This document shows, piece after piece, positions 44,502 through 52,573 of a stretch of 64,000 nt of DNA. The position numbers and the translations under genes were made by a program. The number at the start of each line of letters is the position of its first letter. Position 1 is the stretch's first letter. The DNA is taken from NCBI RefSeq assembly GCF_001898575.1, contig NZ_MKUD01000038.1, forward strand, positions 1 through 64,000, read 5' to 3'. The notes under the pieces were generated by a model, which had not been told where the DNA came from, did not search any database, and worked only from the letters and a program-made list of their open reading frames with translations. This DNA comes from Spirosoma sp. 48-14 (lineage in GTDB: Bacteria; Bacteroidota; Bacteroidia; Cytophagales; Spirosomataceae).

Positions 44502-45098
44502 ATGAAACGTTACGTCCGATATATTTCCCGTCTCCTGGAACCCGAGCCGAAACATCCTTCGGTAATCATGTTAGGCGACTCACTGATCAGATTAGGCAAC
44601 TGGAATAAACTAGTAGGGCGCAAAGATATTTTGAATCGGGGAGTTAGTGGGGATTCGCTCGAAGGTATTTGCACAAGGGCGCAGGCCTTATCAGCGTCAA
44701 CCGCAAAAATCATCTTTCTGGAGGGCGGAATCAACGACCTGCCTCATCGGGAAATCAGTCATCTACTGGCCAGATACCAGAACCTGATTAGCTACTGGCA
44801 ATCGCGCCATGTAATTCCTGTAGTTACAGGACTATTGTATTTATCGCCACTTGCAGCCCGTTCGTACGCCTGGCGAAATGACTGGCAAGGTATTAATAGG
44901 CAGATATCCCAATTAAACGAGCAATTACAACAGGTCTGTGCGCAACAAGACCTCGATTTTTTAGACCTAAACAGGCCTTTATCACTACCCGGCCAATTAC
45001 GGCCCGAGTACACCACCGATGGGGTTCATTTAACGGACGTGGCCTACACAATCTGGGCAGAAGAAGTAACTCGGGTTCTCAAAAAGCATCAGGTGTAA
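44502..45098 (+). CDS. SGNH/GDSL hydrolase
   Basis: A 198-residue protein; ATG at 44502 chosen over a GTG two codons upstream. It shows the four blocks of the SGNH fold: VIMLGDSLI with nucleophile Ser27, NRGVSGDSLEGI with Gly, FLEGGINDLP with Asn, and TTDGVHLTDVAY with the Asp-x-x-His pair. This subgroup resembles platelet-activating-factor acetylhydrolase-like esterases that deacetylate sugars or lipids. No signal peptide, so cytoplasmic. It may edit acyl groups for the nearby exopolysaccharide pathway; that is inference. Confidence 0.9.
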   Translation: MKRYVRYISRLLEPEPKHPSVIMLGDSLIRLGNWNKLVGRKDILNRGVSGDSLEGICTRAQALSASTAKIIFLEGGINDLPHREISHLLARYQNLISYWQSRHVIPVVTGLLYLSPLAARSYAWRNDWQGINRQISQLNEQLQQVCAQQDLDFLDLNRPLSLPGQLRPEYTTDGVHLTDVAYTIWAEEVTRVLKKHQV

Positions 45099-45120
45099 GC
45101 TAGTAAGATGGCTACGGCCG

Positions 45121-45675
45121 CTATTCCAGACTAGCTCTGGCTAAAGCTCGTATTTTCTCTCGACTTCGTTTAAGCCGCATTTTTATTGCACTTTCCGAAA
45201 GCTGTAAACGATGGCTCAACTGTGCAATACTTAGATTTTGTTCGTATTTCAACCGAAGTAAAGTAGCCTCTTCATCGGGCAACTGCTCAAGTAACGCCTG
45301 TAACAGTCTCTTCTGCTCAGCTATTCCTTCCTCTGGATCAGTATCATCCAGTTCAGCATCCACCTCCGGTGTCATACGCTCCATGACTAAGCGCTTATCC
45401 AGACGAATCCGATCCAGGCAGTAGTTGTGGGCAATGGAATATAACCAGGTCGACAATTGGGACTGATTTCGGAAGGCTTTAAAATTCGCGAACACTTTCA
45501 TGAAAATATCCTGTGTGCAGTCTTCGGCAGCTTCCACATCTTTGGTTGCCGACAGGCATTTCTGAAAAACTTTTTTTACGTATCTTCTATAAAGACTGTT
45601 AAAGGTATCAATGGACGTAGCGGGAAGCTGGCTGTTGTGGATTGTGGTCCTCTGATTCATGGTAGTTGTTGACAT
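45121..45675 (-). CDS. ECF RNA polymerase sigma factor
   Basis: A 184-residue sigma factor; ATG at 45675 (MSTTTMNQ) chosen over a farther start at 45747. Region 2: FNSLYRRYVKKVFQKCLSA, EDCTQDIFMKVFANFKAFR and TWLYSIAHNYCLDRIRLDK. Region 4: LLEQLPDEEATLLRLKYEQ and SIAQLSHRLQLSESAIKMRL. The acidic linker (DAELDDTDPEEGIAEQ) is typical. No anti-sigma gene is next to it. It converges with the SGNH hydrolase gene; the two stops are only 22 bases apart. Could control the small regulators or the polysaccharide cluster. Confidence 0.9.
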   Translation of the reverse strand: MSTTTMNQRTTIHNSQLPATSIDTFNSLYRRYVKKVFQKCLSATKDVEAAEDCTQDIFMKVFANFKAFRNQSQLSTWLYSIAHNYCLDRIRLDKRLVMERMTPEVDAELDDTDPEEGIAEQKRLLQALLEQLPDEEATLLRLKYEQNLSIAQLSHRLQLSESAIKMRLKRSREKIRALARASLE

Positions 45676-46055
45676 TTTCCAAAAAAGGGACAACAATCCA
45701 ATAGAAATGTTTGACGACAGCCACTTTACGCCAAAACAAATTAACAATATATCATATACAACAAGTTTAACATTTTACAGAAATTAATAACATTGCAGAA
45801 ACACACTACTTCTAATAAAACTAGAAAATAAAAATATAATCATATAAATATCTATTTAATAACCGTAAAAGTGATATATCCAGTAACTATTGAGCTTAAC
45901 CAGATTATTTACTGGTCGGTATGCTAGGCTGAAACAGCAACTCAGCCTAGCATACCGACCAACTCAGTCTGAACAAAACGTAACAAATTTCAGGCCCTAG
46001 CTATCCTTCTACCTATAGGATCGACTCATTTTTTCAACCATAAACTGCTCACCAA
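45676..46055. other. AT-rich intergenic region between two minus-strand genes
   Basis: A 380-base gap with a marked AT-rich part (45740-45900), the likely promoter region of the sigma factor gene, and the inverted repeat at 45913-45961. No ORF was recognised. Confidence 0.4.
45913..45961. terminator. 20-bp perfect inverted repeat after a LytTR gene
   Basis: Arms 45913-45932 and 45942-45961 are exact reverse complements with a 9-nt loop. It follows the end of the minus-strand LytTR gene (stop at 46056) by 94 bases, so it probably ends that transcript. No T run follows. Confidence 0.65.
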
Positions 46056-46397
46056 CTAAGCACTCATCAGTTCGAGTTGAGCCAACAGGTTAAGCACCCC
46101 AGGCACGCGCCGACGAGCTATTTCAAAACTGGTGTCGTTGATCATCGTAATGTAATTCGTATCTGTCGAATTACCAGCCGGTTTGCAGGAGGCAATGTAC
46201 GTTTGGTTAATCAGAACTTTCTTGTGTACCCGTAGAAACTGGGGCCACTGATCTTCAAACCACTTCAGGGTCCGACACGACATAACAACCTCGCCATTCA
46301 GTAGATGTAGGAAAGAATAGTTGATATGTCCAGTAAGGTACAGTACCTGTTGTGGGTCATAGTGATGTTCTCCGCGTTTTCCAGGAAGACGTTTCAT
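46056..46397 (-). CDS. stand-alone LytTR DNA-binding protein (copy 1)
   Basis: A 113-residue protein; ATG at 46397 chosen as it aligns with its paralogue's start (both begin MKR). The whole length is a LytTR domain: VLYLTGHINYSFLHLLNGE, RTLKWFEDQWPQFLRVHKKVLIN and FEIARRRVPGVLNLL. LytTR domains bind DNA with their beta-hairpins and usually follow a receiver; here no receiver is fused. It is one of two paralogues 270 bases apart, both just upstream of the exopolysaccharide genes. Confidence 0.85.
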   Translation of the reverse strand: MKRLPGKRGEHHYDPQQVLYLTGHINYSFLHLLNGEVVMSCRTLKWFEDQWPQFLRVHKKVLINQTYIASCKPAGNSTDTNYITMINDTSFEIARRRVPGVLNLLAQLELMSA

Positions 46398-46666
46398 AGC
46401 TGTAGTACTCTTAGGTGGCAACTCTCTATGGATTTGGTAAGACTAAATCATTTGGCACAGGGCTAATCAAATACAACACCTTGAGCAACCCGATGAAACT
46501 ACGATCGATCATTTCAACTGTACGCCTTACTACTCATCAATTCTGCTCAGCACATAGCACCTGTGACATCCCTTATCAAAACCATAAAATTTATTGATAT
46601 ATTGCAAATACAAAAAATATGCAGATATATCCTAAAAGAATTACTAAACGGTTTCGGGAAATGCAT

Positions 46667-47005
46667 TTAAGACGCCGATTGAACAGAATTCAGCTCTAGC
46701 AGATTCATAACCTCAATAATACGACGGCGACCAATCGACAATGACACTCCATTGCGCATAATCAGATAAGCGACAATCGGCGAAAGTTGTACACAGCTAT
46801 GAATATGCTGGGGATTGACCAGGTATCCTTTGTGAATGCGGATAAAATCAGGCCATCGGGAATTGTACCATTTTAACGTACGACTAGACAGGATACGTTC
46901 ACCATTGAGAAGATGGAGAGTACAATAATTAACGTCTCCGGTTAAATAGAGCACGTTTGCCGGATCAAAATTGTGCTGAATCTGGGCTGCGGACGAACGC
47001 TTCAT
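46667..47005 (-). CDS. stand-alone LytTR DNA-binding protein (copy 2)
   Basis: A 112-residue protein; ATG at 47005 chosen over a long start at 47089. It matches the first copy over its full length: VLYLTGDVNYCTLHLLNGE, RTLKWYNSRWPDFIRIHKGYLVN and SLSIGRRRIIEVMNLL. The marker 'F.RIHKGYLVN' is close to the family consensus. No sensor or receiver domain. It is divergent from the polysaccharide cluster across a 594-base AT-rich gap, placing it well to control that cluster or itself. Confidence 0.85.
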   Translation of the reverse strand: MKRSSAAQIQHNFDPANVLYLTGDVNYCTLHLLNGERILSSRTLKWYNSRWPDFIRIHKGYLVNPQHIHSCVQLSPIVAYLIMRNGVSLSIGRRRIIEVMNLLELNSVQSAS

Positions 47006-47599
47006 AAAAGTATGGTAGTGGATTATCAAACTATGGATAGGGTAATTGCTTAAAAATTCAACATAAACCTGATTATTAAACCTTGACAAACAATCACTTA
47101 GTAAACACCCCCATACCTATCGTTTAGGCTGGAGTTGGCCTATCAATAAACGTCATCGGGTGTGTTCTAGTTATTACTACTGCCCTGAAAACTGGAAATA
47201 CTACCTGAGTAACTAACTATCTGTCCGAAAACATGTAACTAAAAAGTTACAAATTCCTTCTTATACACTATTTTTTATAAGCTTAAAACTATTCCACTTC
47301 ACTTAATCTATCGTTTCCTAATAAATAGCTAAACTCGGCTAAAATAATACATAGTCATATCTACACAAAACAGTCCAGCATCTATTTTTTAGTGTACAAT
47401 TTTAGCCCTTCGCCGTTTAATAAATACAATTTATTTAATAGTCAGCCATTTCATAAACACCCCTATAATTGTATGGGCAGTTGATAGTACATCTAATATA
47501 ATTAGTCTTGACATATCCATTGGCAAGTTGCCAAAATGAGTTAATACACATACCATTGAGTTCCATACTATACGTTCAATCTTTTATCCTCACGTACAT
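47006..47599. promoter_or_regulatory. AT-rich divergent regulatory region before the polysaccharide cluster
   Basis: A 594-base gap with no ORF of note and strong AT bias. It contains a 15-bp odd-centred palindrome TTGGCAAGTTGCCAA at 47520-47534, 65 bases before the sugar transferase ATG, a candidate operator. No clear TAnnTTTG box was found near the start codon. Confidence 0.45.
47520..47534. promoter_or_regulatory. palindromic operator candidate
   Basis: TTGGCAAGTTGCCAA is perfectly symmetric around the central G. Its place close before the first polysaccharide gene suggests a binding site for a dimeric regulator; which one is unknown. Confidence 0.4.
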
Positions 47600-48379
47600 A
47601 TGAATCCAGTATCTACGCTATTTCCACGTACTAATTCCAAGCTAGTTAACAATAACCTTTCCATTGGTTATTCATCCGTAGATCTTGACTTACCCACTAG
47701 CCCGGAGCCCAAACGTGTCACTCCCATTTTCCTACAGTGGCCTGCTAAACCGGAAGTAGTAACGTTACCTAAAGAAACAATTTACACCCGCTTCGGAAAG
47801 CGTTTTATCGATTTGCTGGTAGCTACCGTAGTCCTCATTTTGATTCTATCCTGGTTGGTTCCTATCATCGGTTTTCTTATTCTACTGGAATCAAACGGGC
47901 CCGTATTTTTCAAACAGGCCCGCTCTGGGCGTAAAGCCAAAGCATTTTATTGCCTCAAGTTCCGAACAATGGTACATATAACTGAACATAAAGGCCCCTT
48001 TCGCCAAACAGCCCGCCATGATGAACGGGTGACGAAATTGGGGCGCTTTTTGCGTCGTACCAATCTGGACGAAATGCCCCAGTTTATTAATGTCCTGCTC
48101 GGTGAAATGAGTCTGGTAGGCCCCCGCCCCCATGCTGTTCCCCACGATTTGCTTCATTGGGATTCGGCTGCGTATCGGGAACGGTACTGGGTAAAGCCTG
48201 GCATCACGGGCCTTGCTCAAATCCGGGGTGCTCGGGGCGCAACCGACAGTAGCCAATGGATGGAACACCGGGTCAAATACGACCACATTTATATCCCAAA
48301 CCAATCCTTTCTGCTGGATATAAAAATTTGCCTACGCACCCTGAAGCTGATGTTTAAGGGCGATGTACACGCCTGGTAA
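47600..48379 (+). CDS. initiating sugar-phosphate transferase (polyprenyl glycosylphosphotransferase)
   Basis: A 259-residue protein of the bacterial sugar transferase family (WcaJ/RfbP-like catalytic part). A 65-residue variable N-terminus is followed by one membrane-associated helix hairpin (RFIDLLVATVVLILILSWLV), then the family blocks FKQARSGRKAKAFYCLKFRTM, FLRRTNLDEMPQFINVL, GEMSLVGPRPHAVPHD and YWVKPGITGLAQIRGARG. It adds the first sugar-1-phosphate to undecaprenyl phosphate and starts repeat-unit synthesis. It lacks the extra N-terminal membrane domain of full-size WcaJ. First gene of the cluster. Confidence 0.93.
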   Translation: MNPVSTLFPRTNSKLVNNNLSIGYSSVDLDLPTSPEPKRVTPIFLQWPAKPEVVTLPKETIYTRFGKRFIDLLVATVVLILILSWLVPIIGFLILLESNGPVFFKQARSGRKAKAFYCLKFRTMVHITEHKGPFRQTARHDERVTKLGRFLRRTNLDEMPQFINVLLGEMSLVGPRPHAVPHDLLHWDSAAYRERYWVKPGITGLAQIRGARGATDSSQWMEHRVKYDHIYIPNQSFLLDIKICLRTLKLMFKGDVHAW

Positions 48380-48405
48380 TGTTACCTTACATGCTTTTAT
48401 CCAAA

Positions 48406-48476
48406 CCACAGTGGTATACTACAGGCAAAGGCATACACTCGTAAAGTTTGCTTTAGGCTGTAGTATACCACTGTGG
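48406..48476. terminator. 19-bp perfect inverted repeat after the sugar transferase gene
   Basis: Arms 48406-48424 and 48458-48476 are exact reverse complements; a second small stem (GCAAA/TTTGC) can form inside the 33-nt loop. It starts 27 bases after the stop codon. No T run. A promoter candidate for the next gene lies just downstream. Confidence 0.65.
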
Positions 48477-48553
48477 CTCTGTTGTAGTCTATTCGTCTTT
48501 CGATCATAGCTACTAGAAATTAAAACGAATCCCTAAATCCCTGCATCTTTCTA

Positions 48554-48583
48554 TTGTACAATTACGGATAAATGTTAACTTTG
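48554..48583 (+). promoter_or_regulatory. Bacteroidota sigma-70 promoter candidate
   Basis: TTG at 48554-48556 and TAACTTTG at 48576-48583 are separated by 19 bases, the preferred spacing for the -33/-7 pair. The ATG of the export gene lies 40 bases after the -7 box. Confidence 0.65.
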
Positions 48584-48622
48584 TTCTTCAGATAACAAGT
48601 CCGCACAGCAGGAACCCGCCGT

Positions 48623-49447
48623 ATGATGCGCTTTTTTACGAATTTTATTCGGAGTACCAGTAGCTTGAGAGTGATCAGTTGGTTAGTATTTGGCTCGTTT
48701 TTTTATTCCTGCACAACGACCAAAACCATTACCTATTTCCAGGGTGGCGGATCATTGGATACTACACGCTATACTACCCTGCCCTCCATCACACCACCCG
48801 TTGCCCGAATTCAACCCAACGATGTACTGGCTATTGTGGTTACGAGTCTAAGCGAAGAATCCAATGCCTTGTTTAATATTTTGAACACAAGCCAGATCCC
48901 ATTGGCGACCTACGGCGTTGGAACGGGCAATCAGCCATTAGGTTACCTTGTCGATCCAGCAGGAAATGTTGAAATGGCTTTACTGGGAAAAGTAAAGCTA
49001 AGCGATCTTACCCTGGAAGAGGCAGGCATGTCGATTACCGAAAAGCTGTCTAAATTCCTCAAGGAACCAACTGTAAATGTCCGCTATCTAAATCACAAAT
49101 TCACGGTGATGGGTGAAGTCACCCGCCCTGGTGTGTACAATCTGCTGGACAATCACCGGACTTTACCTGAGGTAATTAGTATCGCTGGCGATCTAACAGT
49201 CTATGGTCGGCGGGATAATGTCATGATCCTGCGCACCACAGGGGATAAACGGGAAATTATCAAGGTCGATCTAACCAATCGGCAAGTACTTAATTCTCCC
49301 TACTATTTCATTCAGAATAATGATGTCGTGTATGTAGAAGCACGAGCTGGTAAAGTAACAACAACGGATCGTACGTATCAATTAATCCCAATTTTAATAA
49401 GTACTGCTTCCGTTTTACTTGCTATCATCAATATACTGACACGATAA
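48623..49447 (+). CDS. polysaccharide export outer-membrane lipoprotein (Wza-like)
   Basis: A 274-residue lipoprotein; signal ending GSFFYSC (Cys30). It has the polysaccharide-biosynthesis/export domain (RIQPNDVLAIVVTSLSEE, YLVDPAGNVEMALLGKV, LSDLTLEEAGMSITEKL) and one SLBB-like block (FTVMGEVTRPGVYNL, PEVISIAGDLTVYGRRDNV). The C-terminus has a single helix (LIPILISTASVLLAIINIL), found in Bacteroidota members. It forms the outer-membrane channel for the polymer and pairs with the Wzc-like kinase in the next gene. A promoter candidate lies upstream. Confidence 0.92.
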   Translation: MMRFFTNFIRSTSSLRVISWLVFGSFFYSCTTTKTITYFQGGGSLDTTRYTTLPSITPPVARIQPNDVLAIVVTSLSEESNALFNILNTSQIPLATYGVGTGNQPLGYLVDPAGNVEMALLGKVKLSDLTLEEAGMSITEKLSKFLKEPTVNVRYLNHKFTVMGEVTRPGVYNLLDNHRTLPEVISIAGDLTVYGRRDNVMILRTTGDKREIIKVDLTNRQVLNSPYYFIQNNDVVYVEARAGKVTTTDRTYQLIPILISTASVLLAIINILTR

Positions 49448-49538
49448 GACAACTTCGCCATCGATTCTATATCATACGCTTTCGAGCCGTTGACTTATTT
49501 TCCAGCCACTCAACAACCGTACTAACGAATACTTACCT

Positions 49539-51878
49539 ATGGCCAATACAACTTCTGACTTATTTGGAGAGAAGGAAACCCCCTTCAATCTACGCCTGTT
49601 TCTGGTCAAGTATCTACGCTATTGGTATTGGTTTGTTCTCTCATTAGCGATCTGTCTGGCTGCGGCCTACATCAACCTACGCTACGCAGTACCTATTTAC
49701 CAGGTTAGTGCCACATTGCTGATTAAGAATCAAAGTTCGAATGCGAGCGATATTTTAAAAGAACTAGAGAATACGAACTCCGGTAATAAGATTGTTGAAA
49801 ATGAAATTGAGGTACTGAAGTCGCGAAGCTTAATGCAACGCGTTGTTGATGATCTGAACCTGACCATTGCCTATTTCCAACAAGGAAAGGTTCGGAGCGA
49901 CGAGGAAATTTATGGAACCTCCCCGATCCGATTTCAACCGATTTCACTTACTCCCCAAGGCTATCAGGGCATCTCTATAAAAATAGTAAACCGGCAACAA
50001 TTTGAACTGGAGGATAAAGAAGGTAATCCAACGGGTAAATTCTATTTTGGCCAGACCGTGAACAATGACCAGGGTACGTTCCGGGTGTTCTTTAACGACT
50101 CCTTATACCACAAAGGACATAACCTGATTAAGGTAGCTGTCTATGATAAACAAGCCGTTGCCGAACGCTACAAATCAGCTATACAGGTTCAGTTATTAAA
50201 TCCGAAGAGCACGGTATTGAAACTGACGATTGAAGATGCCGTGCCAGCCAAAGGTAAAGCCATATTAAATAGCTTGCTGGCAGCCTATAATAACTCCACC
50301 TTAACCGACAAAAACCGCGAAGCGACCAATACCCTCCAGTTTATTGATGAGCGACTCAGGCTCATCACGGGTGAATTGAGTACGGTAGAACGGGATGTCG
50401 AATCGTACAAAAGCGCCAAAGGGATCACCGATCTGGGCCAGGAAGCCAGCTTGTTTTTAGGTAAGGTCAATGAAATTGACGCCGAACTCAATAAGTTAGA
50501 TATTCAGGCTAAAGTGATTGAGGGTGTTGAAAACTACCTAAAAAGTAGCCAGACAGGGGTAGCGCCTGCAACACTTATGGTCAGTGACCCAATTTTAATT
50601 AGTCTGCTTAGTAAACTTAATGAGCTGGAGGCTCAACAGGAAAAATACGAACGCTCTACGCAACCAGATAGCCCTTTCCTGAAAACAGTCAATGCCCAAA
50701 TTGTCAGCACAAAAAACTCGATTCGGGAGAATCTGGAAAACCAGAAGAATAACATTGCGTTAACCCGTGCCGGGCTGAAAGGTCAGAATACCCGTTTGGA
50801 ATCCTCAATTCGAAATATCCCGCGCAAAGAGCGTGAATACATCACTATTAAACGCCAACAGGGCATTAAAGAGAGCCTTTATTTGCTGCTCCTGCAGAAA
50901 AAAGAAGAAACGGCTATTGCCTATGCGGCCACAGTGACCGACAGCCGAATGGTCGATGACCCGTATAGCGCAGGTGCCCCCGTACGACCGAATAAAACGA
51001 ACATTTATCTTATAGCCTTTCTGGCAGGCTTGCTGATCCCAGTTGGTGTCATTACCATAAAAGACCTGCTAAACGATAGTATCCAATCTCGTCGGGAAAT
51101 CGAGGCAGAAACAGGCTTATCCATCTTTGGTGAAATCATGAAAAAGCCCAAAGAGATGAAGGATAATATCATTGACCCCAAAAATAACAGCATTATTGCT
51201 GAGCAATTTAAAATCTTACGGGCCAATCTGCAGTATGCCATAGGCAACCCACTACCCGGTAGTGGTAAAGTAATTCTAATCACCTCATCCATCAGTGGAG
51301 AAGGCAAAAGCTTTGTCAGTATCAACCTGGCTGCCACACTTGCCCTTTTAGAGAAAAAAGTCGTTGTCCTGGAACTGGATTTGCGGAAGCCCAAGATTTC
51401 GGCCTACCTCGATATAGATAAGAGTAAAGCAAAGGGAATTTCTAATTTTCTGATTGGGCAGGCAACGGTAGATGAGCTCATCAAACCCACTGCGCTCAAT
51501 CCAAATATGTTCGTGATTTCGAGCGGCCCTATTCCCCCTAACCCATCCGAGCTTCTATCAAATGGTAAACTAGAAATTCTATTAGACGAACTCCGGCAGG
51601 AATTCGATTATATTGTTCTGGATACGCCACCCGTGGGCTTAGTCGCCGACGCTACCCTATTGGGTGCGTATGCGGATGCCGCTTTTTATTTAGTACGGCA
51701 TGAATATACCCCAAAGGCATACATACGCTTACTGAACGAATTGAAAGAAACGAAGAAATTCAAATCGTTGAATATTATTTTCAACGGCGTCAATTACCGG
51801 AATAGCAACGAATATGGCTATGGGTATGGCTACGGTTATGGATACGGCTACGGCAAAGGCAAAGGGTATTATGTATAG
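49539..51878 (+). CDS. polysaccharide co-polymerase/tyrosine autokinase (Wzc-like)
   Basis: A 779-residue protein. An N-terminal Wzz domain has its first helix at YWYWFVLSLAICLAAAYINL; a long coiled-coil periplasmic part follows (EIDAELNKLDIQ, KLNELEAQQEKYERS), then a second helix (IYLIAFLAGLLIPVGV). The cytoplasmic BY-kinase has Walker A in ITSSISGEGKSFVSINLA, Walker A' VVVLELDLRKPK and Walker B FDYIVLDTPPVGLVADA. The C-terminus is a Tyr cluster of seven consecutive Tyr-Gly pairs then KGKGYYV, the autophosphorylation tail. It sets chain length and couples synthesis to export by cycles of phosphorylation. Confidence 0.94.
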   Translation: MANTTSDLFGEKETPFNLRLFLVKYLRYWYWFVLSLAICLAAAYINLRYAVPIYQVSATLLIKNQSSNASDILKELENTNSGNKIVENEIEVLKSRSLMQRVVDDLNLTIAYFQQGKVRSDEEIYGTSPIRFQPISLTPQGYQGISIKIVNRQQFELEDKEGNPTGKFYFGQTVNNDQGTFRVFFNDSLYHKGHNLIKVAVYDKQAVAERYKSAIQVQLLNPKSTVLKLTIEDAVPAKGKAILNSLLAAYNNSTLTDKNREATNTLQFIDERLRLITGELSTVERDVESYKSAKGITDLGQEASLFLGKVNEIDAELNKLDIQAKVIEGVENYLKSSQTGVAPATLMVSDPILISLLSKLNELEAQQEKYERSTQPDSPFLKTVNAQIVSTKNSIRENLENQKNNIALTRAGLKGQNTRLESSIRNIPRKEREYITIKRQQGIKESLYLLLLQKKEETAIAYAATVTDSRMVDDPYSAGAPVRPNKTNIYLIAFLAGLLIPVGVITIKDLLNDSIQSRREIEAETGLSIFGEIMKKPKEMKDNIIDPKNNSIIAEQFKILRANLQYAIGNPLPGSGKVILITSSISGEGKSFVSINLAATLALLEKKVVVLELDLRKPKISAYLDIDKSKAKGISNFLIGQATVDELIKPTALNPNMFVISSGPIPPNPSELLSNGKLEILLDELRQEFDYIVLDTPPVGLVADATLLGAYADAAFYLVRHEYTPKAYIRLLNELKETKKFKSLNIIFNGVNYRNSNEYGYGYGYGYGYGYGKGKGYYV

Positions 51879-51948
51879 CCAACCATACACCTAGATCTGC
51901 ATCCAGTTCACACATACAGCATATATCCAACATCATACCTCAACACCT

Positions 51949-52431
51949 ATGCCCTGGTTTGTTCTTTATACGAAACCACGAAACGAAAAACAGGTGGCCG
52001 AGCGGCTTCAGGCAATGGCCATAGATGTCTACTGTCCCCTGCTGAAAACGAAACGAAAGTGGTCAGATCGGATTAAACTAGTCGAAGAACCGCTCTTTCG
52101 GTCTTACTGCTTTGTCAATTTGCAGGAACACGAACGGGCCAGGGTTTTTACAATACCCGGTGCGGTGCGGTACCTGTTTTGGCTCAAGAAACCGGCAATT
52201 GTTCAGGACACAGAAATTTCGGCCATTAAACTAATGCTAAATGATGTCGATCATAATGCCATTCAGATTGCCTCATTTAGTCCTGGTGACCGCTTGACCA
52301 TTGGGTCTGGTGGGTTTGCCAATACCACAGGAAAAGTCATTAAACAGCAGGGAAAAATTGTAGCCATTCAGCTCGACGCCTTACAGTTAATTATCAAAGT
52401 GGATATTTCAAGAACTATTGTGTCAAAATAA
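51949..52431 (+). CDS. UpxY-type NusG-like transcription antiterminator
   Basis: A 160-residue NusG paralogue of the UpxY/LoaP group. The NGN domain (WFVLYTKPRNEKQVAERLQ, YCPLLKTKRKWSDRIKLVEE, PLFRSYCFVNLQEHERARVF, VRYLFWLKKPAIV) is followed by a KOW-like beta segment (FSPGDRLTIGSGGF). UpxY proteins let RNA polymerase read through terminators within capsule operons, and normally are the first gene of such an operon. Here it is the fourth gene of the cluster, after Wzc, and its stop codon (52429-52431) lies inside a hairpin. Confidence 0.9.
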   Translation: MPWFVLYTKPRNEKQVAERLQAMAIDVYCPLLKTKRKWSDRIKLVEEPLFRSYCFVNLQEHERARVFTIPGAVRYLFWLKKPAIVQDTEISAIKLMLNDVDHNAIQIASFSPGDRLTIGSGGFANTTGKVIKQQGKIVAIQLDALQLIIKVDISRTIVSK

Positions 52432-52445
52432 AGATACAATAGTTC
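52412..52445. terminator. hairpin spanning the end of the upxY gene
   Basis: Stem 52412-52424 with 52433-52445: ten perfect pairs, then one G-U and two more pairs; 8-nt AT-rich loop. The upxY stop codon lies in the loop. It could act as an attenuator whose passage depends on the antiterminator. No T run follows. Confidence 0.5.
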
Positions 52446-52450
52446 ACTAG

Positions 52451-52481
52451 TTGCTACTTCTGAGACTCCTTTATATATTTG
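52451..52481 (+). promoter_or_regulatory. Bacteroidota promoter candidate before the ABC exporter
   Basis: TTG at 52451-52453 and TATATTTG at 52474-52481 are 20 bases apart, matching the consensus spacing. It lies right after the upxY hairpin and 93 bases before the permease ATG. Confidence 0.55.
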
Positions 52482-52573
52482 ATAATCACGATATAAGTCC
52501 TAAAAATGGGACTGACCGGGCGAAGCCATAAACAATCATCCTCTTGTACACCTCTAAATCGTCATCCATCCGC

